DNA of 64,000 bases from NCBI RefSeq assembly GCF_030142045.1, contig NZ_CP126242.1:2170001-2234000 (forward strand), read 5' to 3'. Positions 8,332 through 18,516 of the stretch are shown here, piece after piece. The notes beneath the pieces were generated by a model. It did not search any database. It had not been told where the DNA came from and saw only the letters and a program-made list of their open reading frames with translations. Every line of letters starts with the position of its first letter. Position 1 is the first letter of the stretch. Origin of the DNA: Arthrobacter sp. zg-Y919. GTDB taxonomy: Bacteria > Actinomycetota > Actinomycetes > Actinomycetales > Micrococcaceae. Position numbers and translations under genes: made by a program.

Positions 8332-9750
8332 TTAGGGCAGGGACTCCGCCAGATAATCTTCAAGCGCGTCCTTCATTCCCCGCGGGCTGAACCCGGTGTC
8401 GCGGATCCTGTCCAGAGGCAGCATGCTGTTCAGCGGCCGGGGGGCTGCTTCCTTGCCCTGGAAGTACTCGGCAGTACTGACACCCGTCACGTCCGTCCGG
8501 CTGCGGCCCACGAACTCATAGACGTCGGCTGCGATCTCAGCCCAGCTGACGGCCGGCCCGTCATTGGTCACGTTGTACGTGCCATACGGGGCGTGGCTCT
8601 CCAGCAGGTGAAGGATCGCCGCCGCGAGATCCTTGGTGAAGGTCAGGCGCCCGATCTGGTCGTTGACGACTGCAGGCTTGATCTCCCGCTGGGCGAGGGC
8701 AGCCATGGTCCGCACAAAATTGTTGCCCTCGCCGATGACCCAGCTGGTTCGGACGGTGTAGTGGCGGGGAACCACCGATACGGCCGCATCTCCGGCCGCC
8801 TTGGTCTGCCCGTAGACGCCCAGCGGGGAGAATGGTTCATCCTCCGGATGCTCGTCCCGTGTCCCGTCGAAGACATAGTCTGAGGAAACGTTCACCAGCG
8901 TGATGTTGTGTTCCGCTGCCACCTTGGCGAGGGCTGCCACGGCAGCGGTGTTGATATTCCAGGCTGCTGCCCGGCCCTCCGGGCTCTCCGCCGCATCCAC
9001 GGCAGTGAACGCCGCCGCATTAATGATGGTGGAGTACTGATTCCAGTTCCGGGCCGAGTAGGCCGCCGGGTCGGTCAGGTCGAAGTCGGCGCGCGCCGCG
9101 AACTCCACCGCTCCCGTGTCTCCGAGAGCACCGCGGAGTGCCTTGCCCAGCTGACCATCCGCTCCCAGGACCAGGGTCTTTTGCCGCGGCATCGGCGTGA
9201 CGTCCGCCAGACGCGGATGCACCCGGTCCTTGTCCGACAGTTCCGCGTCCTTCAGCGGAATGGGCCATGCGATAGCCGCAGTCTCGTCGCCAAGGTTCAG
9301 GAAGGTGTACTGACCCTGGGCGTCAGCGCTCCAGTGGTCATTAACCAGGTAGGTGTACGCCGTGTTGTCCTCCAGCGTCTGGAAGGCGTTGCCCACCCCG
9401 CGTGGGATAAAGATGGCCCGGCTGGGATCAAGCTCAGCGGTGAAAACCGTTCCGAAGGAGGGGCCTTCGCGCAGATCAACCCAGGCACCGAAGATTCGTC
9501 CGGTGGCCACCCCGATGAATTTATCCCACGGCTCAGCATGGATGCCGCGGGTTGTCCCAGCCTTTTCGTTGAAGGAAATGTTGTTCTGCACCGGTCCAAA
9601 ATCCGGCAGCCCAAGGGCCACCATCTTTTCCTGCTGCCAGTTCTCCTTGAACCAGCCCCGGTTGTCCCCGTGTACCGGGAGATCAATGAGCAGCACGCCC
9701 GGGATGGGCGTGGGGTGGGCGGCCAGCGGTTTCGAGAATTCGACGGTCAT
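8332..9750 (-). CDS. rmlCD: RmlC-RmlD fusion: dTDP-4-dehydrorhamnose 3,5-epimerase / reductase
   Basis: The 472-residue protein (ATG 9750) joins the last two steps of dTDP-L-rhamnose synthesis. Residues 1-185 are an RmlC cupin, with H71 in TTRGIH (expected catalytic base), Y132 in AYTYLVND and FIPRGVGNAF. From residue 191 an RmlD short-chain reductase follows, with the nucleotide loop GADGQLG at 196-202, VNVSSDYVFDG, and YGQTKAAGD with the Tyr-x3-Lys pair. It lies 5 bp after rmlB in the same operon. Fused RmlC-RmlD proteins are known in actinobacteria. rmlA is 10 kb away on the opposite strand. Confidence 0.93.
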   Translation of the reverse strand: MTVEFSKPLAAHPTPIPGVLLIDLPVHGDNRGWFKENWQQEKMVALGLPDFGPVQNNISFNEKAGTTRGIHAEPWDKFIGVATGRIFGAWVDLREGPSFGTVFTAELDPSRAIFIPRGVGNAFQTLEDNTAYTYLVNDHWSADAQGQYTFLNLGDETAAIAWPIPLKDAELSDKDRVHPRLADVTPMPRQKTLVLGADGQLGKALRGALGDTGAVEFAARADFDLTDPAAYSARNWNQYSTIINAAAFTAVDAAESPEGRAAAWNINTAAVAALAKVAAEHNITLVNVSSDYVFDGTRDEHPEDEPFSPLGVYGQTKAAGDAAVSVVPRHYTVRTSWVIGEGNNFVRTMAALAQREIKPAVVNDQIGRLTFTKDLAAAILHLLESHAPYGTYNVTNDGPAVSWAEIAADVYEFVGRSRTDVTGVSTAEYFQGKEAAPRPLNSMLPLDRIRDTGFSPRGMKDALEDYLAESLP

Positions 9751-9755
9751 CGGCG

Positions 9756-10763
<1,008 letters not shown>

Positions 10764-10830
10764 CTATAGTCTTGGCACTGCGCATTTCCGGCGTCCGGCC
10801 CGCCGCCGCCGGGTCTGTGGACCCATCGAC

Positions 10831-10836
10831 TAGAAT
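10831..10836 (+). promoter_or_regulatory. Putative -10 box for the glycan operon
   Basis: TAGAAT lies 50 bp upstream of the ATG of the flippase-like gene, in the 132-bp gap between divergent rmlB and this gene. No good -35 is visible at 16-18 bp, as is common in actinobacteria. It would drive the plus-strand run of genes from 10887 to 16417. Confidence 0.4.
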
Positions 10837-10886
10837 CTACAGGTGGATACTTCGAGGAAGCCAAGGGCCGTCAGACCGGTGCGGGC

Positions 10887-12185
10887 ATGAGTGGACCTGA
10901 TCCCTCACCAGACGAATCCGGCGGCGGCGGACCGGGCAGCAAGGGGCTGTCCGGCGTCGGAGTGTCATCCCTGATAGCAGCGGCCTCAGGATATTTCGTC
11001 CTCTTTATCGCCGCCCGTGTCTTGGATAAACCTGACAACGCTGCCTTTCTCACTTACTGGGCCGCGTTGTTCTTCGTCATCGGGATCCTCTCCGGAATCA
11101 TCAATGAGACCACGCGCGCCGTCAGCAACTCTTCACGGCTAAGCGGACCGGCCACCGGGCCGCCCGTCCTCGCCGCCGGCCTGGGCATCGGTGCGGCGGT
11201 TTCCGTTGCCATCCTCGCGACAGCTCCTTTGTGGGCGGACATGCTGTTTGCCGACGCAACCTGGCTGGTGGTCGTGGGAATCAGCGTGACGGCCATAGCC
11301 TATGCCGGTCATGCTTCCCTGGCCGGCGCCGCCGGCGGCCAGCAGCGGTGGAGCCTGTTTGCCCGGCTCGCAGGCTTGGAAGCCCTCATCAGGCTGGCTG
11401 TGGTGGCCGCTGTTGCCCTGCTGGCAGCGGACCTGGTGGGCATCGAACTGGCCTGCATGGCCGGCGCCTTTGTATGGATAGCCATCCTGCTCCTCAGCCC
11501 GGGCGCCCGGGAGGCCGCAGGGGCGCGTTCCGACGTTCCGGCCCGGGAACTGCTCGGCAGGATGGGCCATTCGCTGGTCTCTGCGGCTGCGACTGCCACG
11601 TTGATCACCGGATATCCGATCATGCTCAAGCTCACCACCCCCGGCGCCGAATACGCTCTGGCCGCACCGCTGATCCTGGCAATATCCCTGACCCGGGCAC
11701 CGATCATGCTCCCCCTGCAGGCCTTCCAGGCGGTCCTCATCACGCATTTCGTTAACGCCACCGGGGACCGCGCATTCGTGCGGCTGCTCAAGCTCCTGGG
11801 CTTGATTCTTGCCGTCGGGGCAGTTGGGGCCGGCTTGGCTGCCTGGCTGGGACCCACCATTATGCTGATCTTCGGCCCCGACTACTCGGTGGACCCGTTG
11901 ACAATGGCTGCACTGACCTTCGGGGCGGCCCTCATGGCAGCCCTCACGCTGACCGGGACGTTGTGCCTGGCCTTCGCCCGGCACCGGCTTTACGCATTGG
12001 GCTGGGTCGTGGCCACGGCCGTCGCCTTCGCCGCGCTTCTCCTGGATCTGCCCCTTCTGGACAGGGTCTACATCAGTCTCCTGGCCGGCCCTCTGGCCGG
12101 AACCCTGGTTCACGCCTTCGCGTTCCGCGGACGGGCCATGGCCACCCCGTCCAATCCGTCCACCGAGTCCAAGGACCTGATATGA
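10887..12185 (+). CDS. Polysaccharide flippase-like membrane protein (MOP superfamily)
   Basis: The 432-residue integral membrane protein has about 12 hydrophobic segments after a Gly/Pro-rich leader (SGGGGPGSKGLSGVGVSS). The overall pattern, including paired helices with small residues and the start GLSGVGVSSLIAAASGYFVL, resembles Wzx-type lipid-linked oligosaccharide flippases. No single motif proves this. It starts at ATG 10887, and its stop overlaps the next glycosyltransferase start as ATGA. In this context it would move a lipid-linked glycan across the membrane; a separate ABC exporter is also encoded nearby. Confidence 0.75.
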   Translation: MSGPDPSPDESGGGGPGSKGLSGVGVSSLIAAASGYFVLFIAARVLDKPDNAAFLTYWAALFFVIGILSGIINETTRAVSNSSRLSGPATGPPVLAAGLGIGAAVSVAILATAPLWADMLFADATWLVVVGISVTAIAYAGHASLAGAAGGQQRWSLFARLAGLEALIRLAVVAAVALLAADLVGIELACMAGAFVWIAILLLSPGAREAAGARSDVPARELLGRMGHSLVSAAATATLITGYPIMLKLTTPGAEYALAAPLILAISLTRAPIMLPLQAFQAVLITHFVNATGDRAFVRLLKLLGLILAVGAVGAGLAAWLGPTIMLIFGPDYSVDPLTMAALTFGAALMAALTLTGTLCLAFARHRLYALGWVVATAVAFAALLLDLPLLDRVYISLLAGPLAGTLVHAFAFRGRAMATPSNPSTESKDLI

Positions 12186-13180
12186 CCGACCAGCCCGCCG
12201 TAAGCATCATCATCCCCTGCTACAACGCGGAGGAAGTCCTCCCCCGGGCGGTCGCCAGCGTACTGGCCCAGTCCTTCAAGGACTGGGAACTGATCCTGGT
12301 TGACGACTGTTCTACGGATGGCACCGCCCGGGTGGCGGGAACCCTGCAGTCGACGGACCCTTCCGGCCGGATCGAGGTGGTGCACCTGGCTGAAAACAGC
12401 GGAAGCTCCGCGGCGCGGAACGCAGGATTGGACCAGGCCACCGGTACCTACGTTGCTTTTCTTGATGCCGACGACGAAATGCTCCCGGCGTTCCTGGCCC
12501 GGCTGGTCGAGGCAATGGCCGGTGACACCGACATCGTCCTCTGCGGGCACTACATGGTGGCGGGCGACGGCGGAACGACCAAGCGGACCAGCAGACAGCT
12601 GGGCCGGTTGGGGACGGACGATGCTGTCCGCGCGGGCATGACCGGTGCCTTGACGCCGTTCCCCTGGGACAAGCTCTACCGCCGCTCCCTCTTCGACGGG
12701 CTGCGTTACCCGGTGGGCGCCCAGCGCTTTGAGGACATGACCATGAATGTCGCCTTGTATGCCAGAAGCCAGGCCGTGCTGGTCCTCGACGAACCCCTTC
12801 ACCGTTACTACGTCTCCGGCGGATCGCTGACCTGGGGCCGGGTGCCGAGCGCCCAGGACACGGAAATTGCCCTGAAACACCTCGAATCCAGCCTTGACCC
12901 GCAGTACCTTACGGGCCGTTTCGCGTCCGCTTATGCCTGCATGCAGACACTCACCACAATGCTGGTCGCGCAGAGTGCCATCGCGGCCGGCCGCAGCCCG
13001 GAAGCCGACGAGACCCTACGCGCATGCCGTGCCAAATTGGGCCTCAGCCAGCTTGCGGGCACCGCTGGGGTCTCACCGGTCCTGGCCGCCGCCGGCGCAG
13101 TCCTGAAGTTCGCTCCGGCCGTCTTCGCCGGGCTCTACCGCCGTTATGCAGCCAAGACATACGGCATGGGCAAGGTTTGA
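12182..13180 (+). CDS. Family 2 glycosyltransferase
   Basis: The 332-residue GT-A enzyme starts at ATG 12182, overlapping the upstream stop by 4 bp. The N-terminal half is typical: VSIIIPCYNAEEVLPRAVASVL, LVDDCSTDGT, GSSAARNAGLDQATGTYVAFLDADD (the DxD-type metal site). WDKLYRRSLFDG and RFEDMTMN follow, as in exopolysaccharide transferases of the WcaA/EpsH type. It has no membrane segment. Donor and acceptor cannot be read from sequence; rhamnose or galactose are candidates given the neighbouring sugar genes. The longer open frame upstream of 12182 lies in the flippase gene and is not coding. Confidence 0.88.
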   Translation: MTDQPAVSIIIPCYNAEEVLPRAVASVLAQSFKDWELILVDDCSTDGTARVAGTLQSTDPSGRIEVVHLAENSGSSAARNAGLDQATGTYVAFLDADDEMLPAFLARLVEAMAGDTDIVLCGHYMVAGDGGTTKRTSRQLGRLGTDDAVRAGMTGALTPFPWDKLYRRSLFDGLRYPVGAQRFEDMTMNVALYARSQAVLVLDEPLHRYYVSGGSLTWGRVPSAQDTEIALKHLESSLDPQYLTGRFASAYACMQTLTTMLVAQSAIAAGRSPEADETLRACRAKLGLSQLAGTAGVSPVLAAAGAVLKFAPAVFAGLYRRYAAKTYGMGKV

Positions 13181-13205
13181 GGCCTTCTCCTTGTAGTGCT
13201 TCAGC

Positions 13206-13234
13206 TTCAATCCACCTAAAAGAATTGGTATAGA
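13206..13234 (+). promoter_or_regulatory. Putative promoter giving a leaderless transcript
   Basis: TTCAAT (13206-13211), a 17-bp spacer and TATAGA (13229-13234) lie just before ATG 13244, in an AT-rich gap of 63 bp. The transcript would begin about at the ATG, so translation would be leaderless; only a weak AAGAG precedes the start. The genes from 13244 could thus be expressed apart from the flippase gene. Confidence 0.4.
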
Positions 13235-13243
13235 TTAAGAGAT

Positions 13244-13981
13244 ATGGCCATTCCCCCTAATCAACGCGTCCTTGTTGTCATGCCCGCGTGGAACGAGGCC
13301 GAGACGGTCGGATCGACCATCCGCGAGGTCCTGTCCCTCGAGGAACATTTCGATGTTCTGGTCGTAAACGACGGCTCCACCGACAACACGGCCGCTGTGG
13401 CGGCCGAAGCGGGAGCCACGGTCCTCCAACTGCCGTTCAACCTCGGTGTCGGCGGAGCCATGCGCGCAGGGTTCAAGTACGCCGTCCGCCTTGGCTACGA
13501 CCGTGTCATCCAGGTCGACGCCGACGGCCAGCACGACCCCGCAGACATTCGGCGGGTTCTCGACGGACTGGAGCACGCCGATATTTCCATTGGCGCCCGG
13601 TTCGCCAAGCGGGGAACCTATAAGGTTTCCGGCCCGCGTAAATGGGCCATGCAGGTGCTTGCCGCCGTCATCTCTTCCCTTGCGGACACCCGTCTGACGG
13701 ACGTCACAAGCGGTTTCCGGGCGGCAAACAAGCGCGCGTTGAACCAGTATCTCGACCACTACCCCGCCGAATATCTGGGGGACACCATCGATTCCCTGGT
13801 CGTTGCCATCCGGTCCGGCTGCGTAGTGACCCAGGTGCCGGTGGAGATGCGCGTCCGCCAAGGCGGTAAACCCAGCCATAACCCGCTTAAAGCCGGCATT
13901 TACCTGGGCCGTTCAATTTTTGCCCTCCTTTTCGCGCTGACACGCAAAAAATCCGATTCCTCAACCATTAATGGAGCGTGA
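13244..13981 (+). CDS. Polyprenyl-phosphate sugar synthase-like glycosyltransferase (DPM1 type)
   Basis: The 245-residue family 2 glycosyltransferase resembles dolichyl/polyprenyl-phosphate mannose synthases: VLVVMPAWNEAETVGSTIREV, VNDGSTDNT, FNLGVGGAMRAGFKYA, and VIQVDADGQHDP with the DAD metal site. It ends in a basic and hydrophobic tail (LGRSIFALLFAL). Such enzymes often load a sugar onto polyprenyl phosphate for GT-C transferases that act outside the membrane. The two large membrane proteins at 16528 and 20769 are possible users. A DUF2304 gene follows 3 bp downstream, a common pairing. Confidence 0.85.
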   Translation: MAIPPNQRVLVVMPAWNEAETVGSTIREVLSLEEHFDVLVVNDGSTDNTAAVAAEAGATVLQLPFNLGVGGAMRAGFKYAVRLGYDRVIQVDADGQHDPADIRRVLDGLEHADISIGARFAKRGTYKVSGPRKWAMQVLAAVISSLADTRLTDVTSGFRAANKRALNQYLDHYPAEYLGDTIDSLVVAIRSGCVVTQVPVEMRVRQGGKPSHNPLKAGIYLGRSIFALLFALTRKKSDSSTINGA

Positions 13982-13984
13982 GCA

Positions 13985-14362
13985 GTGGCAATTATCGCCG
14001 CATTTGCCTTGCCCCTGATCATCCTTGTTTTCGTCCTGGATCTGCTGCGCAGGAAGAAGCTCCGCGAAAAGTACGCGGCGTTATGGCTGATCGTGGGATT
14101 CCTCATCCTGATCCTGGCCTGGTTCCCCTACCTTCTGGGCGTGGCAGCCGGGCTGCTTGGCGTCCAGGTGCCATCCAACCTGCTCTTCGCAATCAGCATC
14201 GTCTTCCTCCTTGGCGTCCTGCTCCACCTTTCGGTGGAAATCTCCGAGGTCGAAGACGAAACCCGCACCCTGGCTGAAGAAGTCGCCATCCTGCGCGTCC
14301 AGGTTGAGAAGCTGTCGTGCTCGCAGGACAACGGATCCGCGGCCTCCGCCGACCAGCCGTAG
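13985..14362 (+). CDS. DUF2304 small membrane protein
   Basis: The 125-residue product starts at GTG 13985, three bases after the upstream stop. It has three membrane helices (FALPLIILVFVLDLL, ALWLIVGFLILILAWF, NLLFAISIVFLLGVLLHLSV) joined by a basic RRKKLREKYAALW loop. A C-terminal coiled-coil-like segment follows (EVEDETRTLAEEVAILRVQVEKL). This is the DUF2304 pattern. These proteins often sit beside DPM-like transferases, and it may act as a membrane partner for the preceding enzyme. Confidence 0.85.
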   Translation: MAIIAAFALPLIILVFVLDLLRRKKLREKYAALWLIVGFLILILAWFPYLLGVAAGLLGVQVPSNLLFAISIVFLLGVLLHLSVEISEVEDETRTLAEEVAILRVQVEKLSCSQDNGSAASADQP

Positions 14363-14413
14363 CGGTGCCCTAGATGGTCACCACATCTCAACCGAAAGCG
14401 TAGAAGTACCTTT

Positions 14414-15301
14414 ATGCCACTTGATATCTTCATTCCCTACTGGGGCGATCCTGATTACATGATGGACACCGTCCAGAGCGTCCTCGCGCAAACGAGCGAC
14501 GACTGGCTGCTCACGGTAGTGGACGACGCCTATCCGGACACCACCGTGCGGGACTACTTTGCCGGCGTCGAGGATCCGCGGATTAAGTACATTCGAAAAG
14601 AGTCCAACGAGGGCATCACTGCCAACTACCGGACGTGCGTCTCCATGGCGACACAGGAAGTCATCACCATCCTGGGGTCGGACGACGTCTTGCTGCCGAA
14701 TTATGTCGAGACGATCCTCGAAGCCCATAAGCGTTATCCCAAGGCCGCAGTCATTCAGCCGGGCGTCCAGGTCATAGACGAGTCCGGTGCCCTCACCCGC
14801 ACCCTTACGGACAGTGTGAAGCAGAACGTGGTGCGGCCCCGGGCTGGTGAATACCGGATCCTCTCCGGAGAAGCACTTGCAGCGAACCTCCTGCATGGAG
14901 ACTGGCTGTACTGGCCGGCCCTTGCCTTCCGGACCGACAAAATCCGTGACGTGGAGTTCCGGGACGGATTCCCGATCATCCAGGACCTCGCCCTGGTCAT
15001 GGACATGGTCTTCCGGGGGGAGCAGCTGCTGCTTGTCTCGACCGAGTGCTTCGCCTACCGGCGCCATACCGCCAGCGCTTCATCGTCCAAGCTCGTCGAC
15101 GGCTCCCGTTTCGCAGGCGAGAGGGAATACTTCGAGCTTGCCGCCACCCAGGCTGACGAGTTGGGCTGGTCCCGGGCCAAGCGTGCAGCCATGCTGCGCT
15201 TGACGTCCAGGGCACACGCCCTGACATTGCTGCCCAAAGCTCTTCTGAACCGCAACACCGCAGCCGCCAAGGTCCTCCTCCGCCATAGTTTTGGCCGCTG
15301 A
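14414..15301 (+). CDS. Family 2 glycosyltransferase
   Basis: The 295-residue GT-A enzyme begins MPLDIFIPYWGDPDYMMDTV. Key blocks are LTVVDDAYPDTT, KESNEGITANYRTCVSMA and ITILGSDDVLLPNY, the last holding the Asp pair expected to bind the metal and nucleotide. The C-terminal third is helical and basic (RAKRAAMLRLTSRAHAL). There is no membrane segment. No clear Shine-Dalgarno lies upstream. It is probably a rhamnosyl- or related transferase of the local glycan, but the substrate cannot be told. Confidence 0.87.
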   Translation: MPLDIFIPYWGDPDYMMDTVQSVLAQTSDDWLLTVVDDAYPDTTVRDYFAGVEDPRIKYIRKESNEGITANYRTCVSMATQEVITILGSDDVLLPNYVETILEAHKRYPKAAVIQPGVQVIDESGALTRTLTDSVKQNVVRPRAGEYRILSGEALAANLLHGDWLYWPALAFRTDKIRDVEFRDGFPIIQDLALVMDMVFRGEQLLLVSTECFAYRRHTASASSSKLVDGSRFAGEREYFELAATQADELGWSRAKRAAMLRLTSRAHALTLLPKALLNRNTAAAKVLLRHSFGR

Positions 15302-15325
15302 ACCACCTCCAAGAAAGGCACTTTT

Positions 15326-16417
15326 GTGAATACCGCACAGACCCCTAAAGCAGGCACGGTCCTGGTCACCGGCGGCGCGGGGTTTATTGGCTGCTCCATC
15401 TCCCAGGCACTGGTCGAGTCCTTCGACCGCGTGGTAGTCATTGACAGCCTCCACCCCCAGATCCATCCTTCGGCCGAGAGGCCTGCAGAGCTCGCACCCG
15501 GTGCAGAGCTGTTCGTTGGAGACATCACCGTGGCTGCGGATCTGGACCGTCTCCTTGAAGACGTCACCCCCGACGTCGTCATCCATCTGGCAGCCGAAAC
15601 CGGCACCGGCCAGTCCCTGGAGGAATCGACACGGCATGCCATGACCAATGTGGTGGGTACCTCCACCGTGCTGGATGCGCTCAACCGCCACAAGAAGCTT
15701 CCGCGCCGGATTGTCCTGACCAGCAGCCGTGCCGTTTACGGCGAGGGTGCCTGGCGCCGGGCTGGGTCCGGCGAGCTGTTCTACCCGGGCCAGCGCACCA
15801 GCGAAACGCTGGAAGCGAGCCAGTGGGACTTCCCCGACGCCGAACCTACCGCCATGAAGGCAGAGGAGATTTTCCCGGCACCGGTCAGCGTCTACGGCGC
15901 GACCAAGCTGGCGCAGGAAAACATGATCCAGGCATGGGCCAAGTCGTACGGCGTAGAGACCGCCATCCTCCGCCTGCAGAACGTCTATGGACCCGGCCAG
16001 TCGCTCATCAACCCTTACACGGGAATCATGTCGCTCTTCTGCCGCATCGCGAAGTCCGGCAAGTCCATTCCGTTGTACGAGGACGGCGACGTTCGACGCG
16101 ACTTCATCCTGATCGATGATATTGCTACCGCCGTTGTTGCCGCGGCCACCTCAGCCTCGGTACCGTCCCGGATCCTGGACATCGGCTCCGGAGAGTTCCA
16201 GACGATCGGCACGGCCGCAGCACTCATTGCTGCCCATTACGGCGCGCCCGAGCCCCACGTCACCGGACAGTTCCGCCAAGGCGATGTCCGCCATGCCTGG
16301 GCCGATGTGCAGGCTGCCGGCGCCGAACTGGGCTGGAAGCCCCGGTACACCCTCGAGGAGGGCATTGACCGCCTGGCACGCTGGATCGACGACCAGCCCA
16401 ACGTCCAGCCGGTCTAG
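15326..16417 (+). CDS. NAD-dependent sugar epimerase/dehydratase
   Basis: The 363-residue extended short-chain dehydrogenase acts on a nucleotide sugar. The NAD loop GGAGFIG lies near residues 15-21, followed by HLAAETGTGQS, VLTSSRAVYGEG, YGATKLAQE (Tyr-x3-Lys), and LRLQNVYGPGQSLINPYTG. The long insert with GERF-like FPAPVSVYGATK and the NPYTG block resemble dTDP-L-rhamnose 4-epimerases and related enzymes, so a role in making 6-deoxy-L-talose from rhamnose is possible. It starts at GTG 15326 with AAGAAAGG about 7 bases upstream. It ends the plus-strand run and is followed by a strong hairpin. Confidence 0.85.
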   Translation: MNTAQTPKAGTVLVTGGAGFIGCSISQALVESFDRVVVIDSLHPQIHPSAERPAELAPGAELFVGDITVAADLDRLLEDVTPDVVIHLAAETGTGQSLEESTRHAMTNVVGTSTVLDALNRHKKLPRRIVLTSSRAVYGEGAWRRAGSGELFYPGQRTSETLEASQWDFPDAEPTAMKAEEIFPAPVSVYGATKLAQENMIQAWAKSYGVETAILRLQNVYGPGQSLINPYTGIMSLFCRIAKSGKSIPLYEDGDVRRDFILIDDIATAVVAAATSASVPSRILDIGSGEFQTIGTAAALIAAHYGAPEPHVTGQFRQGDVRHAWADVQAAGAELGWKPRYTLEEGIDRLARWIDDQPNVQPV

Positions 16418-16452
16418 GGTCCGCGGACACACCGCACCGCACCTGCGGTACC

Positions 16453-16489
16453 GAAAAGGGGAGCAGTTCCATGAACTGCTCCCCTTTTC
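16453..16489. terminator. 17-bp hairpin terminator between convergent genes
   Basis: GAAAAGGGGAGCAGTTC at 16453-16469 pairs perfectly with 16473-16489 across CAT. The A-run on the left arm becomes a T-run on the right arm (CCCCTTTTC), and the same holds on the other strand. It can therefore stop transcripts from both the epimerase gene and the convergent membrane-protein gene. Confidence 0.85.
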
Positions 16490-16527
16490 CGTGCCTGCCG
16501 TCCACACACTGCAGACGGACGCGGCTA

Positions 16528-18516
16528 CTACTCCCGATCGCGCAGGATCTGTTCCAGGAGCGCTTCATTCTCCTGATCGACCACCAGCAGGGCTTCCGGC
16601 TCTTCATCGAGAACAGCGGTGACCACTTCCTCAAGCCGGTCAGCGCCGTCGTACAGGGGGAACAGGTGCCAGGAGAGCGTCCAGTTCTTCTCCGTGTACG
16701 TACGGGTCAGGCCGCTGTACCACTGCTGGGCCAGGATGGGATCGATCTGGCCCAGCGACGTGGTGAGGTACATGGCCGGCGTGCCCTCGTTGCTTTCCAC
16801 CGCCCGAATGACGCTCCGGATCTGGTTAGGTACCCCGGCAGCGGCCCGCTGGTCCTGTTCTGTCCGCTCCAGGACGCCGGTCGCGGCAGCCGGCAGCCCA
16901 AGCTCCGGCAGGGAAACCGTACTCCCGAAGAACTGGGTGGCGGCGAGGACCGAAACGGCACTGGCGATAACCCTGGCGGTTCCACGCGTGCGGCGGCGGG
17001 AACGGCGCTTCAAGGGCGCGGCCGGGAGCCGCACGACGTGCATCACCATAAGGCCAAGAAGTACGAGGCTCATCAGCTGGAGTGCCAGGATGAGCTTCAG
17101 CGCGTAGTAGGAAAGTTCCCCCAGATCCGTGATCTGCAGGGCCGACATACCGATGGCCACAAGCACGCCGCTGGCCAGTACAAGGACGCTCCAGCGGGCG
17201 CGCAGCTCTGCGGAGCGTGTGGTGGAGTCACGTCCCCTGCGGCTGAACGCGAGGACGTACAGAACTGCGCAGGCCAGGACCAGGAACCACAAAAGACCAA
17301 AGTCGACTGCAGGGAACCCACCGCCGGCTGTCAGGACATCAGTTACCTCAACCGAAGCGACCTGATAAAGCGCAACTGCCGTGCCGATCACTGCGGCCAC
17401 CAGGATGAGGGCCGTTCCGGTCCAGCTGCGCGTAGACATCTTCCAGCGGCTGCGCGAGGCAGGAAGGCAGACCATGACCAAGGCACCGGGAATGAACAGA
17501 AGCAGCGGCATCCAGTTGTTCGCTATTCCCACCACAGCTGATGCTGCGGCGGCGAGAGGAATCGCCATGGTCAAACGGTCCATGGAGACCGTCAGGAGAA
17601 CAGCGGCTGCCGTCAGGGAAACGGCAAGGAAGAAGTTGGCGAAACCGTGCATAAAGGCGGAGGCACCCGGGCCGAGCACCCATCCCGCCGCGACCAGGGC
17701 TGCGACCGGAGCCCCGAGCAGCTGGTTGTGGCGGAACCTCGGCAGAGCGCACAGACCCGCTGCCACCATCACCACAGCCAGCACGACGACGACGGCCGAC
17801 AGGTTCGCGTAGCTGACAAGCTCCGCCGCCGCCGTCGTCGGTCCATCACCGTGCACCAGTTCGGAGAGGGTGGCCAGCAGGGAGTGGAATCCCTGCGGGT
17901 AGTCGTTGAAGGACCATTGGCTGCCGTCCGGGCTTGGGGGCAGCAGAGGAATGACCTGACCCTCGGTCCGGAGCATGTAGAACATGTTGAAGTGCGAAGC
18001 GTGGTCCCACCGGGTGGACAGCAGGGACAAGGCCTGGTCCATCCCGCGCACTGTCAGGTAATTGAGCTGTACGGAGGCCGCACCAACTCCCGCCAGCAGC
18101 GGGATGAAGTCAATGGGGCTGATCCGCGGCAGCAGCCGGCCTGCTCCCCTGCCGCCTGCCAACCCGCCGGCCGTCGCCGCTGCCACGGCACCAGCGGCGA
18201 TTGCCAGGACCAGTGTCCCGCGGTCCGGGAGCAGATTAGGCCAGGGAACCCACCAGAGCATCGGAACGCCACCCAGCAGAATCGGGAAGGTCAGAAGAAT
18301 CCTGCGGGAAAGTGTCCGTCCAACGGGCAGGAGTAGGACGAGTGCGAGGAGGACAGCGATCATGACCAGACCGTTGAGGACCCCTGCAGCCCGCAGCAGC
18401 ACAACCAAGGCAAATACCACGATACCGGCGAGGGCTCCGGCGGTGGTTGGGGGCAGGGTCCTGCGCGACGGAGACGGAGCGGCGAGTTCAGGGCCGCGGG
18501 TCTGGGTAACCGTCAT
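16528..18516 (-). CDS. Large multi-membrane protein, DUF6541-like, possible GT-C glycosyltransferase
   Basis: The 662-residue protein has about 13 predicted membrane helices and a C-terminal extracytoplasmic domain of about 130 residues. An early extracytoplasmic loop carries RWDHASHFNMFYML and then FNDYPQGFHSLLATL. The same D-x3-H-[FL]-N and Y-P-x2-[FW]-H signatures occur in the protein at 20769, so the two are paralogs. Acidic and His residues in the first large loop are typical of polyprenyl-phosphate-dependent GT-C enzymes, such as arabinofuranosyl- and mannosyltransferases. It overlaps the acyltransferase stop by 4 bp (ATGA). The family name is from memory; the GT-C role is inferred. Confidence 0.75.
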   Translation of the reverse strand: MTVTQTRGPELAAPSPSRRTLPPTTAGALAGIVVFALVVLLRAAGVLNGLVMIAVLLALVLLLPVGRTLSRRILLTFPILLGGVPMLWWVPWPNLLPDRGTLVLAIAAGAVAAATAGGLAGGRGAGRLLPRISPIDFIPLLAGVGAASVQLNYLTVRGMDQALSLLSTRWDHASHFNMFYMLRTEGQVIPLLPPSPDGSQWSFNDYPQGFHSLLATLSELVHGDGPTTAAAELVSYANLSAVVVVLAVVMVAAGLCALPRFRHNQLLGAPVAALVAAGWVLGPGASAFMHGFANFFLAVSLTAAAVLLTVSMDRLTMAIPLAAAASAVVGIANNWMPLLLFIPGALVMVCLPASRSRWKMSTRSWTGTALILVAAVIGTAVALYQVASVEVTDVLTAGGGFPAVDFGLLWFLVLACAVLYVLAFSRRGRDSTTRSAELRARWSVLVLASGVLVAIGMSALQITDLGELSYYALKLILALQLMSLVLLGLMVMHVVRLPAAPLKRRSRRRTRGTARVIASAVSVLAATQFFGSTVSLPELGLPAAATGVLERTEQDQRAAAGVPNQIRSVIRAVESNEGTPAMYLTTSLGQIDPILAQQWYSGLTRTYTEKNWTLSWHLFPLYDGADRLEEVVTAVLDEEPEALLVVDQENEALLEQILRDRE

